Assembly (NCBI GenBank): GCA_028066055.1 | Contig: JALCBY010000010.1 | Span: forward strand, 71,609-135,608 | DNA length: 64,000 nucleotides | Origin: Hyphomicrobiaceae bacterium | GTDB taxonomy: Bacteria; Pseudomonadota; Alphaproteobacteria; Rhizobiales; Methyloligellaceae | Direction: 5' to 3' | In this document: in pieces, positions 17,256-26,601 of the stretch | How the letters are laid out: each line of letters opens with the position of its first letter | Numbering within the stretch: position 1 is the stretch's first letter | Position numbers and translations under genes: made by a program | Notes under the pieces: generated by a model | What the model was told of the DNA's origin: nothing | The model's database searches: none | The model's input: only the letters and a program-made list of their open reading frames with translations

Positions 17256-18107
17256 ATGTTTGAAAAGGATCTGTTGAATGGGAAACGCGCGCTCATAACC
17301 GGCGGCGGTACCGGTCTCGGCAAAAGCATCGGGCGCCGGTATGCGGAATTGGGCGCTGATCTCGTCATTTGCGGACGCCGCATCGAAAAACTTCAGGAAA
17401 CCAAAGAAGAATTCGAACGTGATACGGGCGCGACCGTGCACGTCCATCAGTGCGACGTACGCGATCCGGAAGCGGTCGAGGCGATGTTTTCAGATATCTG
17501 GACCGATGCGCCTCTCGACATCCTCGTGAACAACGCTGCGGGAAACTTCATCGCGCAGACAAAAGAGCTTTCCCACCGGGCCATCGACTCCATCCTCGGT
17601 ATCGTTCTGCACGGTTCGGCCTACTGCGCGGTCGCCTGCGGGTGGCGCTGGATCGATGCGAGCCACAAAGGCGTCATTCTGAACATACTGACGGTTTCAG
17701 CGCTCTATGGCGCGCCATTTCAGGTACCTTCTGCCATGGCGAAAGCGGGGGTGGCATCAATGACGCGCAGTCTCGCGGTCGAGTGGGGCCCCAAGGGCAT
17801 CCGATCGGTCGCAATTGCGCCGGGTCCGTTTCCCACCGAAGGCGCAAGTTCGCGCCTCCGCCCCGATGATCTGGACGATTTCCCGATGGCCGACGACATA
17901 CCGCTTCGACGGGTTGGCGAACATGCCGAACTCTCTGATCTCGCTGCTTTTCTGGTGAGTGATCAGGCCGCTTTCATCAACGGAGAGGTCGTCGTGATCG
18001 ATGGCGGCAAATCGCTGCAAGGCATCTCCGGCTCCGCGGTCCGGGCCATGCAGGACTGGGACGATGCCACGTGGACGCAGATTGCCAAAAAGACGCGGGG
18101 CCGCTGA
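17256..18107 (+). CDS. Short-chain dehydrogenase, probable 2,4-dienoyl-CoA reductase
   Basis: The 283-residue product has the SDR cofactor motif TGGGTGLG (15-22) and the NNAAGNF motif (92-98). The usual active-site Tyr of SDRs is absent: where YxxxK is expected the sequence has Ser159-Ala-Met-Ala-Lys163, followed by SMTRSLAVEWGPKGIR. That layout (no Tyr, AxAKAG, AVEWGP) is what dienoyl-CoA reductases of the SDR type show, which remove double bonds during oxidation of unsaturated fatty acids. GGAGG lies ten bases before the ATG at 17256; an in-frame ATG at 17235 has no such site. The assignment rests on motif reading, so a related enoyl or ketoacyl reductase remains possible. Confidence 0.8.
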   Translation: MFEKDLLNGKRALITGGGTGLGKSIGRRYAELGADLVICGRRIEKLQETKEEFERDTGATVHVHQCDVRDPEAVEAMFSDIWTDAPLDILVNNAAGNFIAQTKELSHRAIDSILGIVLHGSAYCAVACGWRWIDASHKGVILNILTVSALYGAPFQVPSAMAKAGVASMTRSLAVEWGPKGIRSVAIAPGPFPTEGASSRLRPDDLDDFPMADDIPLRRVGEHAELSDLAAFLVSDQAAFINGEVVVIDGGKSLQGISGSAVRAMQDWDDATWTQIAKKTRGR

Positions 18108-18228
18108 TCTCTTCCCTGCCCTCCTGCCATGCATTGATCACAACACAGGGCTGCGGATTTGTCGGCTATGCTTGCATAGTGAATTGCTGTATGCGCGCGC
18201 AGCACAATTCGGTTGGGTCGCAAACATC

Positions 18229-19464
18229 ATGCCCTCCATAGGACATCTCGTTCCGTTGCTGGTCGCCGCCGGAATTCTGCTGGCGGGTAACGGCATTCAG
18301 GGCACGCTCGTAACACTGCGCGCCGATGCGGAAGGATTCAGCTCGATCGCGATTGGCCTGATCGGAACCGCCTACTTTGCCGGATTTGCCGTCTCCTGCA
18401 TCCTGACGCCGCGTCTGATCCGCAGCGTCGGACACATACGCGTATTTGCCGCATTGGCGACAATCGCCGCCGCCGGCACCCTGTCACTGGTCCTGATCAT
18501 CGACCCGTATGTATGGGTTGCCATCCGCTTCGCCATGGGGTTTTGCTTTTCCGGGCTCTTCATGGTGATGGAGAGCTGGCTCAATGCCAGTTCGCGCAAT
18601 ACCGACCGGGGACGTGTTTTCAGCATCTACCGGCTGGTGGACCTCGGCGCCGTTGCGGGGACCCAGTTCCTGCTGCCGTTGTTCGGCATTGGCGGTTTCG
18701 AGCTGTTCGCGATTACCGCGATCTTCTTCTCCCTCTCGCTGGTACCGGTCTCTCTGGCGGACCGTTCGAGCCCCAAGCCACCAAGGCAGTTCAACTTCAG
18801 TCTGAAGGACGTCTGGGTGATTTCACCGCTCGGATGTCTGGGATGCCTGACGCTCGGACTGACGAATGCATCGTTCCGGCTGATCGGACCGCTCTACGCG
18901 GAACGGATGGAACTCGATACGGCACAGATTGCCACTTTTATCGCCCTCAACATCATCGGCGGTGCGCTGCTGCAGTATCCGCTCGGCTATCTTTCGGACC
19001 GCTATGACCGACGCTGGCTTGTGATTGTCGCAACGCTCGGCGCTGCCGTGGCGGGTCTGTATCTGGCGTGGGTTCCGCCGGGCGCGGTGAACGCGATCTA
19101 TTTCGGCGCCTTTGTGTTCGGAGCGTTTGCAATTCCGCTTTATTCGCTCTCAGTGGCGCATGCCAACGACCGGGCCCACGCGAGCCAATATGTTCAGGTC
19201 GCAGCCGGTTTGCTTTTCATCTACGCGATCGGCGCCAGCATCGGGCCGTTCGTTGGATCGCTTGTGATGGAGCAATTCGGCGCATCCGCCTTCTTTGCCT
19301 ATACGAGCCTTATGCACGCGTCGCTGATCTTCGCGACACTCATCCGCATGGTGAAACGTCCCCGTGTTTCGAAGGAGGCACGTGAACGCTTTGCCATGCT
19401 GCTGCGCACATCGCCGATGATCGCCAAGTTGGCGACGCGCAATGGCGTCCCCCCAAGGACGTAA
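18229..19464 (+). CDS. MFS transporter (YcaD-like)
   Basis: This is a 411-residue inner-membrane protein with about twelve hydrophobic segments in two halves. The loop between helices 2 and 3 (CILTPRLIRSVGHIRVF) and the segment VMESWLNASSRNTDRGRVFSIY resemble the YcaD subfamily. The repeated Arg-rich loop LGYLSDRYDRRWL is the MFS signature of the second half. The substrate is unknown. The start at 18229 is the first in-frame ATG before the first helix, but no good ribosome site is seen, so the N-terminus is uncertain. It lies 121 bases after the SDR gene and about 85 bases before the tmRNA. Confidence 0.85.
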   Translation: MPSIGHLVPLLVAAGILLAGNGIQGTLVTLRADAEGFSSIAIGLIGTAYFAGFAVSCILTPRLIRSVGHIRVFAALATIAAAGTLSLVLIIDPYVWVAIRFAMGFCFSGLFMVMESWLNASSRNTDRGRVFSIYRLVDLGAVAGTQFLLPLFGIGGFELFAITAIFFSLSLVPVSLADRSSPKPPRQFNFSLKDVWVISPLGCLGCLTLGLTNASFRLIGPLYAERMELDTAQIATFIALNIIGGALLQYPLGYLSDRYDRRWLVIVATLGAAVAGLYLAWVPPGAVNAIYFGAFVFGAFAIPLYSLSVAHANDRAHASQYVQVAAGLLFIYAIGASIGPFVGSLVMEQFGASAFFAYTSLMHASLIFATLIRMVKRPRVSKEARERFAMLLRTSPMIAKLATRNGVPPRT

Positions 19465-19548
19465 GGCCGCAGTCGCCCGACTACAGAAATCGCGTCTCCA
19501 GCGTGCCGTAAATCTTTTTTTTGCCCTCTTGTCGGCATATATAAGAGG

Positions 19549-19930
19549 TGCCGGTTTCGATCGGCTATGGCGATAAATGGGCGTTGTAATAAACCCATCG
19601 GACCCGGGGGCAGTACCCGGCGCCTCCACCATATACTGCTTACCGCCAAACGCGATGCGGCGGTATTTGATGGGGGCGAACCAGGATCGACGAGGGCGTA
19701 AAGAACGTACTTTCGCTCGGCATGGTACCACCGTTATCGGACCAACATAATAGTTGCAAACGACAACTATGCTGAGGCACGTCTCGCTGCGTAACGCAGT
19801 GCGACAGTCTCGAATTTAAGCCCTAATCTTTTGCAAGGTTAGGCGCGGTTCCGGAGGGCACCGGGCAACAGAAGCCCTCCACTAGTACCGCGTGGGGAAG
19901 ACTTCCTGCCTTTGCTAAGTGCGGTCGTGA
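19549..19930 (+). ncRNA. ssrA: Two-piece (circularly permuted) tmRNA
   Basis: tmRNA rescues stalled ribosomes and tags the unfinished protein for proteolysis. Here the acceptor piece comes first (about 19549-19631): it has a 5-bp T stem (CCGGG/CCCGG) with loop GGCAGTA, then CGCCTCC and an encoded ACCA end (19628-19631). An intervening stretch of about 40 bases follows, then the coding piece beginning GGGGGCG at 19672. GGGGGCG pairs with CGCCTCC over 7 bp, with a G-U at the third pair, the alanine identity element. A second pairing, TCGATC (19557-19562) with GATCGA (19685-19690), would hold the two pieces together. The tag frame is at 19756-19794. The 3' end is estimated; a nested hairpin at 19843-19894 probably belongs to the coding piece. 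A TATATA box lies at 19538. Confidence 0.93.
19756..19794 (+). other. ssrA: tmRNA tag reading frame (ANDNYAEARLAA, stop)
   Basis: From the resume codon GCA the frame reads Ala-Asn-Asp-Asn-Tyr-Ala-Glu-Ala-Arg-Leu-Ala-Ala and then TAA. AND at the start and LAA at the end are the alphaproteobacterial pattern: LAA is read by ClpXP and the AND...Y part is bound by SspB, whose gene follows. Confidence 0.95.
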
Positions 19931-19960
19931 CATGACTGAGGGAAAGCGCTGAACAAGGCC

Positions 19961-20530
19961 ATGGCTGAGGATCAGATCAGATATGACGTGCTGACGCAGG
20001 AAGCACTGCGTGGCGTGGTCAAGACAGTATTGGAGCGGATCGCCATTTCGGGTCTTCCCGGGGACCACCATCTCTATATTGCGTTCGAAACGCGGGCACT
20101 TGGTGTCGCCATATCCGAGCGGCTGCGGGATCAGTACCCGGAAGAGATGACCATCGTGCTGCAGCACCAGTTCTGGGATCTCGAGGTTTCCGATGACCGT
20201 TTCGAGGTCAAACTTTCCTTCAACAACATTCCCGAGCGGCTGGTCGTCCCCTTCCTTGCCATCAAGGCGTTCTATGATCCGAGCGTCCAGTTCGGTTTGC
20301 AGTTCGGCAATCAGGGGGCTGCAAACGATGCCGACCGCGGGATGGGCGAACTCCCCGGCCTGACCGATGAAACCGACGACGCGGCGGGCGTTCCTGCCGT
20401 GGCGGACGGAACCGGCGGACAGTCCGGCGCGGATACGGGTACTGCATCGGGAGGTGCTGTCGAGAGCGACCTGCAAGATGGTCCCGTTGCGGATGTTGTC
20501 GAACTCGACGCTTTCCGCAAAAAGAGCTAG
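19961..20530 (+). CDS. sspB: SspB, ClpXP adaptor for ssrA-tagged proteins (alpha type)
   Basis: SspB delivers tmRNA-tagged proteins to the ClpXP protease. The 189-residue product starts MAEDQIRYDVLTQEALRGVV. It has the folded tag-binding domain to about residue 120 (DHHLYIAFETRALGVAIS, PEEMTIVLQHQFWDLEV, FNNIPERLVVPFLAIKAFYDPSVQFGLQF). A Gly/Ala/Asp-rich linker follows, with the conserved end VVELDAFRKK that docks on ClpX. Linker and tail are as known for the alpha-type SspB. It begins directly after the tmRNA gene, so substrate tag and adaptor are encoded side by side. The ribosome site is weak (AAGG close to the ATG). Confidence 0.93.
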   Translation: MAEDQIRYDVLTQEALRGVVKTVLERIAISGLPGDHHLYIAFETRALGVAISERLRDQYPEEMTIVLQHQFWDLEVSDDRFEVKLSFNNIPERLVVPFLAIKAFYDPSVQFGLQFGNQGAANDADRGMGELPGLTDETDDAAGVPAVADGTGGQSGADTGTASGGAVESDLQDGPVADVVELDAFRKKS

Positions 20531-20668
20531 CTCACTGCGACCTGCCCTGAATTCTCTTAAATCCCTGCGCTGTGAATTTTTCCGGTTCTAGCAGCACGTA
20601 CTTCAAACCGTAAGCGCCTTGCGCTACACAGTCGTCGTGTCTCGAAGGCATGGACCCGGGAGTGAGAT

Positions 20669-22063
20669 ATGACCAAAACACGAACCGAGACCGACTCGTT
20701 CGGTCCCCTTGAAGTCCCCGAGGAGAAATACTGGGGGGCGCAGACGCAACGCTCGCTCGGCAATTTCAAGATCGGTGGTGAAACCATGCCGGCGCCACTA
20801 GTGCGTGCTCTCGGCATTGTCAAAATGTGCGCCGCGCGCGCCAACCTGACGCTCGACAATATTGAAGACAAACATGGCGAGGCAATCGCCGCGGCCGCGC
20901 TGGAGGTGGCCGAGGGGAAACTCCACGATCATTTCCCGCTTGTCGTCTGGCAGACCGGATCCGGCACCCAGTCGAACATGAATGCCAATGAGGTGATCGC
21001 GAACCGCGCAATCGAAATGCTCGGCGGGACAATCGGCTCCAAGGACCCGGTCCATCCGAACGATCATGTGAACCGGTCGCAATCCTCCAACGACACCTTT
21101 CCGACGGCGATGCATATCGCGACGGCAGAGGAAACCGTCCATGCCCTCATTCCGGCCCTGCAGAAGCTGCGCAATGCGCTCAACGACAAGGCGAAGGAAT
21201 GGAAGGACGTCATAAAGATCGGGCGGACCCATACCCAGGATGCGACGCCGGTCACCCTCGGTCAGGAATTCTCCGGTTACACGACCATGGTCGAGAACGG
21301 CATCCGGCGCGTTGAACAGGCCCTACCCGCAATCTATGAGCTCGCGCAGGGCGGGACGGCGGTGGGCACCGGTCTCAACTCCAAGACAGGCTTCGCCGAG
21401 AAGTTTGCCGAGGAAGTCGCGAACTTCACCAAACTTCCGTTTGTGACGGCGCCGAACAAATTCGAGGCACTGGGCACCCATGACGCGATGGTCGAGATGT
21501 CGGGGGCGCTGAACACAGTGGCTGTCAGCCTGTTCAAGATCGCCAACGATATCCGTTTTCTCGGATCGGGCCCCCGCTCCGGCCTCGGTGAACTCGAACT
21601 GCCGGAAAACGAGCCGGGCTCGTCCATCATGCCGGGCAAGGTCAACCCGACCCAGTGCGAAGCCCTGTCCATGGTGTGCACGAAGGTGATGGGCAATCAG
21701 ACGACCTGCACCATTGCCGGCAGCCAGGGGCATTTTGAACTCAATGTCTACAAGCCGGTCATCGCGTTCGCGGTGCTTCAGTCCATCAAGCTACTGGCCG
21801 ATGCAAGCGTCAGTTTTACCGACAACTGTGTGGTCGGGATCAAGGCGAATCACGATCGCATCGCCGACCTTATGGAGAAATCCCTGATGCTTGTGACGGC
21901 GTTGGCGCCCGAAGTCGGCTACGACAAGGCGACCGAGATCGCCAAGGCTGCACACAAGAACGGCACGACGTTGCGTGAGGAAGCGCTGCGGCTGGGATAT
22001 GTGAGCGAGGCCGATTTTGACCGTTTTGTCCGGCCTGAGGACATGATCGGTCCAAGCGACTGA
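20669..22063 (+). CDS. fumC: Fumarate hydratase, class II
   Basis: FumC hydrates fumarate to malate in the citric acid cycle and needs no iron-sulfur cluster. The 464-residue product carries the superfamily signature [11 protein letters not shown] (317-327) with the catalytic Ser319. The substrate-site stretches [10 protein letters not shown] (97-), NRSQSSND (135-) and [10 protein letters not shown] (185-) are present, the last with the active-site His188. GGGAG lies a few bases before the ATG. Length and motifs are normal. It follows sspB after 138 bases. Confidence 0.97.
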   Translation: MTKTRTETDSFGPLEVPEEKYWGAQTQRSLGNFKIGGETMPAPLVRALGIVKMCAARANLTLDNIEDKHGEAIAAAALEVAEGKLHDHFPLVVWQTGSGTQSNMNANEVIANRAIEMLGGTIGSKDPVHPNDHVNRSQSSNDTFPTAMHIATAEETVHALIPALQKLRNALNDKAKEWKDVIKIGRTHTQDATPVTLGQEFSGYTTMVENGIRRVEQALPAIYELAQGGTAVGTGLNSKTGFAEKFAEEVANFTKLPFVTAPNKFEALGTHDAMVEMSGALNTVAVSLFKIANDIRFLGSGPRSGLGELELPENEPGSSIMPGKVNPTQCEALSMVCTKVMGNQTTCTIAGSQGHFELNVYKPVIAFAVLQSIKLLADASVSFTDNCVVGIKANHDRIADLMEKSLMLVTALAPEVGYDKATEIAKAAHKNGTTLREEALRLGYVSEADFDRFVRPEDMIGPSD

Positions 22064-22078
22064 CGGAAGCATACCACC

Positions 22079-22306
22079 ATGGCCGGCAGGCCCAAGAAGC
22101 GTTCACTGACGATTGCCGGACATCACACAAGCGTTTCGCTGGAAGATGATTTCTGGGAAGCGTTGCAAGAGATGGCGCAGGCGAAGGGTCTGACGGTTCC
22201 CCGGTTGATCGCGAAGATCGACAAGGGCCGCGGGGCACACGGGCTGTCGAGCGCCATCCGCAGCGCGGTGCTGGCGCATTTCCGGTCGCAATCATCCGAG
22301 AATTAA
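22079..22306 (+). CDS. Ribbon-helix-helix domain protein (75 aa)
   Basis: The 75-residue product (KKRSLTIAGHHTSVSLEDDFW, then EALQEMAQAKGLTVPRLIAKI) matches the short ribbon-helix-helix proteins of alphaproteobacteria. A beta strand carries the DNA-contacting residues, followed by two helices. Such proteins bind DNA as dimers and often regulate their neighbours, but the target here is unknown. It begins 15 bases after fumC, suggesting co-transcription, and ends 13 bases from the convergent end of the AsmA-like gene. GGAAG lies about 11 bases before the ATG. Confidence 0.8.
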   Translation: MAGRPKKRSLTIAGHHTSVSLEDDFWEALQEMAQAKGLTVPRLIAKIDKGRGAHGLSSAIRSAVLAHFRSQSSEN

Positions 22307-22319
22307 AAGTCGACGACCG

Positions 22320-25300
22320 TCAGTTTCCCGAATCCGAGAACGGATCGAAACGCGGCGCACGCTGGCGCGGAGGTGGCTGTGTGACCGGCGGCGGCTGCTG
22401 GAACTGATCCCCGGTCGCCACGTTCGGCTGCGGTTGCTGGAACGGTTGTGGCTGATATCCGGGAATCTGCGTGGGTCCGGGCTCGCTGTAGGGGCCAGCG
22501 GGAGGACGCCAGGGCAGATTTTGTGCCGGCCGTGGGGGCAGTCCCTCATTGGGCAGCGGCTGCGGCACCGCCTCAGAGTAAGGCTGCGTGGACGACGGTT
22601 GCGCAGGAATGCCCGGACGCGGAACCGGAGCCGTCGGCCTGCGGGCCGCGGTATTCGGCGTTGCGGCGGGCGGGCGCCCGACCGCAGTGGCGGGCCGCGG
22701 CGCCGGCGGCTTACGGTTTGGCAGCGGCGCTGCCTGAGCCGGCGCGGGCGGAACGGCCGCCACCGGGGCACGCGGCTGCGTTGCGGCAACCGGAGGCGTC
22801 GCCGGCGATGACGGCGGAGTTGCTTGCGGGATGACCGGTTGAACGGGCGGCGGACGCGACGCGCCGGGCTGCGGCTTTGGTCTTGGCGCCGGCGCCGGTT
22901 TGGGCTGCACCTGCGCTGGCGGGGTTCGGGCTGCTTCCTTCACTTTCGGTGGCTGCGGTGGCTGAGCGACAGGCGCCGGTTGTGGAGCGGCGTTGCTGGC
23001 CCCCGGCGAGACGTCGAGCTTCTCCAGCCGCTCAACGTCACGCTGCATCTTCTGGATCGTGACATAGCGGGCAAGATTGGCCGTATCGATCTTTGGCCGG
23101 AGTTTGCCGATATCTCCCACGGAACCGGCAAACACCAGTGAGACGCGCGGCTTTGCGCCGCTGCTAACGCTATCCGCGGATTGCAACGCCCATTCGCTGT
23201 CGAGCTGTAGGTTTGCGAGTTGCAGATAACTCGCAACCGTCACACGCCCCTCGGCATCGCTCAGCGCGACCTTCTCGAATTCGACGATACCGTTACGGAT
23301 GCTGAATGGCGCCTTGATCTGCGAGAACGACATCTTCTGGTTCTTCATACTCTCAGCCACCCGGCGTCCGAGCGCATTTTCGTCCAGCTTTCCTTTCTCA
23401 CGCTGGGCGGAAACCGCTGCAGCATGGGCGGCGCCGAGCGAAAATCCATTGATTTTACCGTCGCCGACGTCGATCTCACCTTGCCCGCTCAGTCCGGCGG
23501 CCAGACCTGCCGGCGTGAGTCCGACGCCCCGAACCGACAGATTGACGTTGGCAGGCGCGTTGATCAGCGGTTTGCCGCCGGACCCGATCGCCATCTGAGC
23601 AAGTTGAAGTCCGCTCCCATTGACCTTGGCTTCAAGCGACACACCCTCGCCGCGCGCGCCGAGAGAACCGTCGGCTTTGAACGACCCTCCGAACAAACCG
23701 CCTTCGAGATTTGAAATTCGGAGCGCACCGCCGGACAACTTGGCCTGAAGCTTTGCCTTCTCGACGACCAGCGCTCCGGTAAGCCGAAGACGTTCGGCGG
23801 TCAGCGAAATGGACCCATCCGCGCGTGTGAGCTGGCTCGAACTGAACGGTATGTCCGGCCAGTAGTTGCCGGTTCCGGAGACGCCGCGGATAGTCTGCTG
23901 CGTTTGTCCTTCGGGCTTCCAGGCCACGAGCGGGGCCAGAAGTTGCGGTAGGGACGCGGCATTTGCCGCGATCTGAGCGGAAATCGACGGACGGTCCTTC
24001 AGGGTCGAAACGGTTGCCTCCCCGTTGAATCTCGCTCCGCCAAGATCGCCCTTGATATCGGTGAACCGGTATGTGCCGGCGGACGATTCGACATTCGCGC
24101 CAATACTGGCGGCGTGCGAACGATGCCCCGGAGCGACCTGGATGCCGAACAGTGACAATCCGGCTGCCGTATTGGGAGCTGTCATCTGCGTGGTGCCAGA
24201 GAAAGATTGACCTGTATCGGCCCAGATGAGCGTACCTTGCGTCGTCCAGTCCGTGCCGGCCGCCTTGAGCGCACTCTTTGCGGCCAACCCGGTTTCGGGA
24301 ATGCCGCTTGCTTCAAGCGAGATCGTTCCCCCACCGCCGACGAACACCGCGGGATCGGAAATATCGAGCTTCGGCTGAAGCTGCTGGAGGAGGTCCAGAC
24401 CAGACTTGTTTGTCATGCTGCCATTGACGGCAATCTGACTCGTCCGCCAACTTGCCGGTGATCCTTGCAGATCAAGCTTGACCGACACGTTGCTGCCACC
24501 GAGTGCGCCCTCGAGCTGGACTTCCAGTCCCGGATTTTCGGATTGAACAGACCGAATGGCGCTTGTCAGCTGAAGTGGGGCGAGCGGGGCGAGTTGCTCA
24601 GGCGACCGTTCGGCTATCTGCGGGATTTCCAGGAACCGGGCAAGCGCGGCAAGCCCTTGTGCGTCCGCTGCGTTCATGGCCAGTGTGAGACTGCCCTTGG
24701 GTTTACCGCCAAGTTCGCTGAGCTGTCCGCCCGCATTTATTTTGACATTCGATTTAGACGACAGATCGAGCTTGCGGATATCGAGCGCGCCGTCGTTAAG
24801 CGTCAGTTTCGCATTGAGCGAACTCTCGCCGAGACCCGCGAAAGAAACCGCGCCGATCCCGACGTCGGCGTCAATCCTTGTCGTGCCCAGCCAGCCGGGC
24901 CCGCCAGATGCTGCTGTCGCGTTCTCGCCCTGCGATTCCGTTCCGTTTCCGAGCAATGCCCACAGTGAACGCGCCGATGCGCCCGAACCAAGCACCTTGG
25001 CCAGGTCCATGCGATCACTCTTCAGCGCCAGGGATATCGCGCTCTGCTCTCCGCTCAGATAGCTGAAGGCGCCACTGAACGCGGAATCCAGCAAACTCCC
25101 CTCGAACTGCTCAAGGGTAATCTGCTGCGGTCCGGCTACCAGCGTGCCGGCCAGAGTAAACGCACCCGATTGCTTCGCGGCATCCGGTGCCGCCGTCATG
25201 CCCGCCCATCGTAACAGCCGCGAAAGCGTGCGCCCCTGTAAGGACACGGGGCCCTTGAAGACAGGCTCTTCCGCCGTGCCCTTGAGACTTCCGCTCAACC

Positions 25301-26513
25301 GGAACCGGGCGTTTCCCGGCAACCGTGCGGAAAGCCTCGAAAGTTCGATCGCGCCCTTCTCCGCCGACAGTTCGATTTGCACGTTCGTTGCCAGGTCTCC
25401 GGCAACGACAGCCTGATCAAGGAAAAGCTTGAAAACGCCTTTTTCAACGCCCAGCCCCCGTCGCAACACTTCGCTGGCGAGCGCGGCAACCGCCGTATTC
25501 AACTTCGGTTTGTCGTCCGCGGATGTGACCCAACTGTCCAGATCGACCCACCGGGAGGAGAATGTTCCCCCGACAATAAATTCTTTTTGATAGTTCAGAT
25601 CGAGACGGCCACTGACCGTCTGGGGTTTGTTGTTCTTGGTCACCGTTAGTTCGACTTCAGTGAATTGGGCACCGATGAGGCCCGCCAGCAGTTCGGATTT
25701 GATCTCGAACGGCGCAGCGGCCTGTTGCTTGTCCGCCTCACCGTCCGTCACTGGCGCGTCGTCCGCCAGGCGGGCCCGGAACTTGCCTTTGAATACGGGT
25801 ACCGCGCCAATACCGCGCACCGACCCGTCAATTGCATATGTCTCCTTGACCTCCGGGCTACGCACGCTGGCATTGAGCCTGAATTCCCCGTTTTCTTCCT
25901 TGCGGCCGGTCGAGAACCGTACGTCGCGACGTTTCCCGTCCTGCGAATAGTTGCCAATGAATTTGAAAGGACCCTGCAGCGAACGCGCGTTCAACTCGCC
26001 GTCCAGTCCGTCGATCGCCGCCGCGGGCTCACTGCCACCGCGCCAGAAATTGATGGTTGCGCCACTGACCTCGACGGAGTTGAGCGCGACTTCTTTCGGA
26101 ATGAACGGCAGATCTGCCGCCTCCCCGCCTATGTTCGACCAGTTGCCTGATCCATCGTCGGCAATACGCAAGTTGATAACCGGCTGATCGATCTCCACCG
26201 CCCGGGCTTCGATGGTTCCGCGCAGGAGCGGCGGAACCGACAGCCAGACAGTGAAAGACCGCGCGGCCGCAAACGGCGTTTCGAACTTGCCATCCGCATC
26301 CGCGACATTGATGGTTTCGAAACGCACCACCGGCGCGGGCAAAAGCGTCAACGACACATCGCCACCGACGTCGACCTGCCGCCCGATCAGTTTGGACGCC
26401 TGCTGCTCAAAAACGTCGCGGTAGTCGTTCCAGTCGACGAAATAGGGCGCGACGAATAGCGCGCTCAACGCCAGCACAACCAGACTGCCCAAAAAAAGCA
26501 GGAATGAATTCAT
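22320..26513 (-). CDS. Large AsmA-like envelope protein with a Pro-rich C-terminal tail
   Basis: At 1397 residues this is the largest gene of the window. It starts MNSFLLFLGSLVVLALSALFVAPYFVDW, an inner-membrane anchor, then the AsmA start WNDYRDVFEQQASKLIGRQVDVGGDVSLTLLPAPVV. A long run of repeating beta-rich units follows. Near 1030-1150 is the AsmA C-terminal domain (FSLGAAHAAAVSAQREKGKLDENALG, MSFSQIKAPFSIRNGIVEFEKVAL). From about 1190 the protein is a Pro/Ala/Gln-rich tail of roughly 200 residues. AsmA-like proteins are known or proposed to carry lipids across the periplasm; this is inferred, not shown. It stands alone, with convergent fumC/RHH genes downstream and an 88-base gap upstream. 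Confidence 0.88.
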   Translation of the reverse strand: MNSFLLFLGSLVVLALSALFVAPYFVDWNDYRDVFEQQASKLIGRQVDVGGDVSLTLLPAPVVRFETINVADADGKFETPFAAARSFTVWLSVPPLLRGTIEARAVEIDQPVINLRIADDGSGNWSNIGGEAADLPFIPKEVALNSVEVSGATINFWRGGSEPAAAIDGLDGELNARSLQGPFKFIGNYSQDGKRRDVRFSTGRKEENGEFRLNASVRSPEVKETYAIDGSVRGIGAVPVFKGKFRARLADDAPVTDGEADKQQAAAPFEIKSELLAGLIGAQFTEVELTVTKNNKPQTVSGRLDLNYQKEFIVGGTFSSRWVDLDSWVTSADDKPKLNTAVAALASEVLRRGLGVEKGVFKLFLDQAVVAGDLATNVQIELSAEKGAIELSRLSARLPGNARFRLSGSLKGTAEEPVFKGPVSLQGRTLSRLLRWAGMTAAPDAAKQSGAFTLAGTLVAGPQQITLEQFEGSLLDSAFSGAFSYLSGEQSAISLALKSDRMDLAKVLGSGASARSLWALLGNGTESQGENATAASGGPGWLGTTRIDADVGIGAVSFAGLGESSLNAKLTLNDGALDIRKLDLSSKSNVKINAGGQLSELGGKPKGSLTLAMNAADAQGLAALARFLEIPQIAERSPEQLAPLAPLQLTSAIRSVQSENPGLEVQLEGALGGSNVSVKLDLQGSPASWRTSQIAVNGSMTNKSGLDLLQQLQPKLDISDPAVFVGGGGTISLEASGIPETGLAAKSALKAAGTDWTTQGTLIWADTGQSFSGTTQMTAPNTAAGLSLFGIQVAPGHRSHAASIGANVESSAGTYRFTDIKGDLGGARFNGEATVSTLKDRPSISAQIAANAASLPQLLAPLVAWKPEGQTQQTIRGVSGTGNYWPDIPFSSSQLTRADGSISLTAERLRLTGALVVEKAKLQAKLSGGALRISNLEGGLFGGSFKADGSLGARGEGVSLEAKVNGSGLQLAQMAIGSGGKPLINAPANVNLSVRGVGLTPAGLAAGLSGQGEIDVGDGKINGFSLGAAHAAAVSAQREKGKLDENALGRRVAESMKNQKMSFSQIKAPFSIRNGIVEFEKVALSDAEGRVTVASYLQLANLQLDSEWALQSADSVSSGAKPRVSLVFAGSVGDIGKLRPKIDTANLARYVTIQKMQRDVERLEKLDVSPGASNAAPQPAPVAQPPQPPKVKEAARTPPAQVQPKPAPAPRPKPQPGASRPPPVQPVIPQATPPSSPATPPVAATQPRAPVAAVPPAPAQAAPLPNRKPPAPRPATAVGRPPAATPNTAARRPTAPVPRPGIPAQPSSTQPYSEAVPQPLPNEGLPPRPAQNLPWRPPAGPYSEPGPTQIPGYQPQPFQQPQPNVATGDQFQQPPPVTQPPPRQRAPRFDPFSDSGN

Positions 26514-26601
26514 AACGTTACGTCCTACCGGCTGTTTGCCTCACATCGCCGGATTGCCGCCGACTCAACGCCTTCATCGACCAACCTCAACCTACAATCA
26601 C

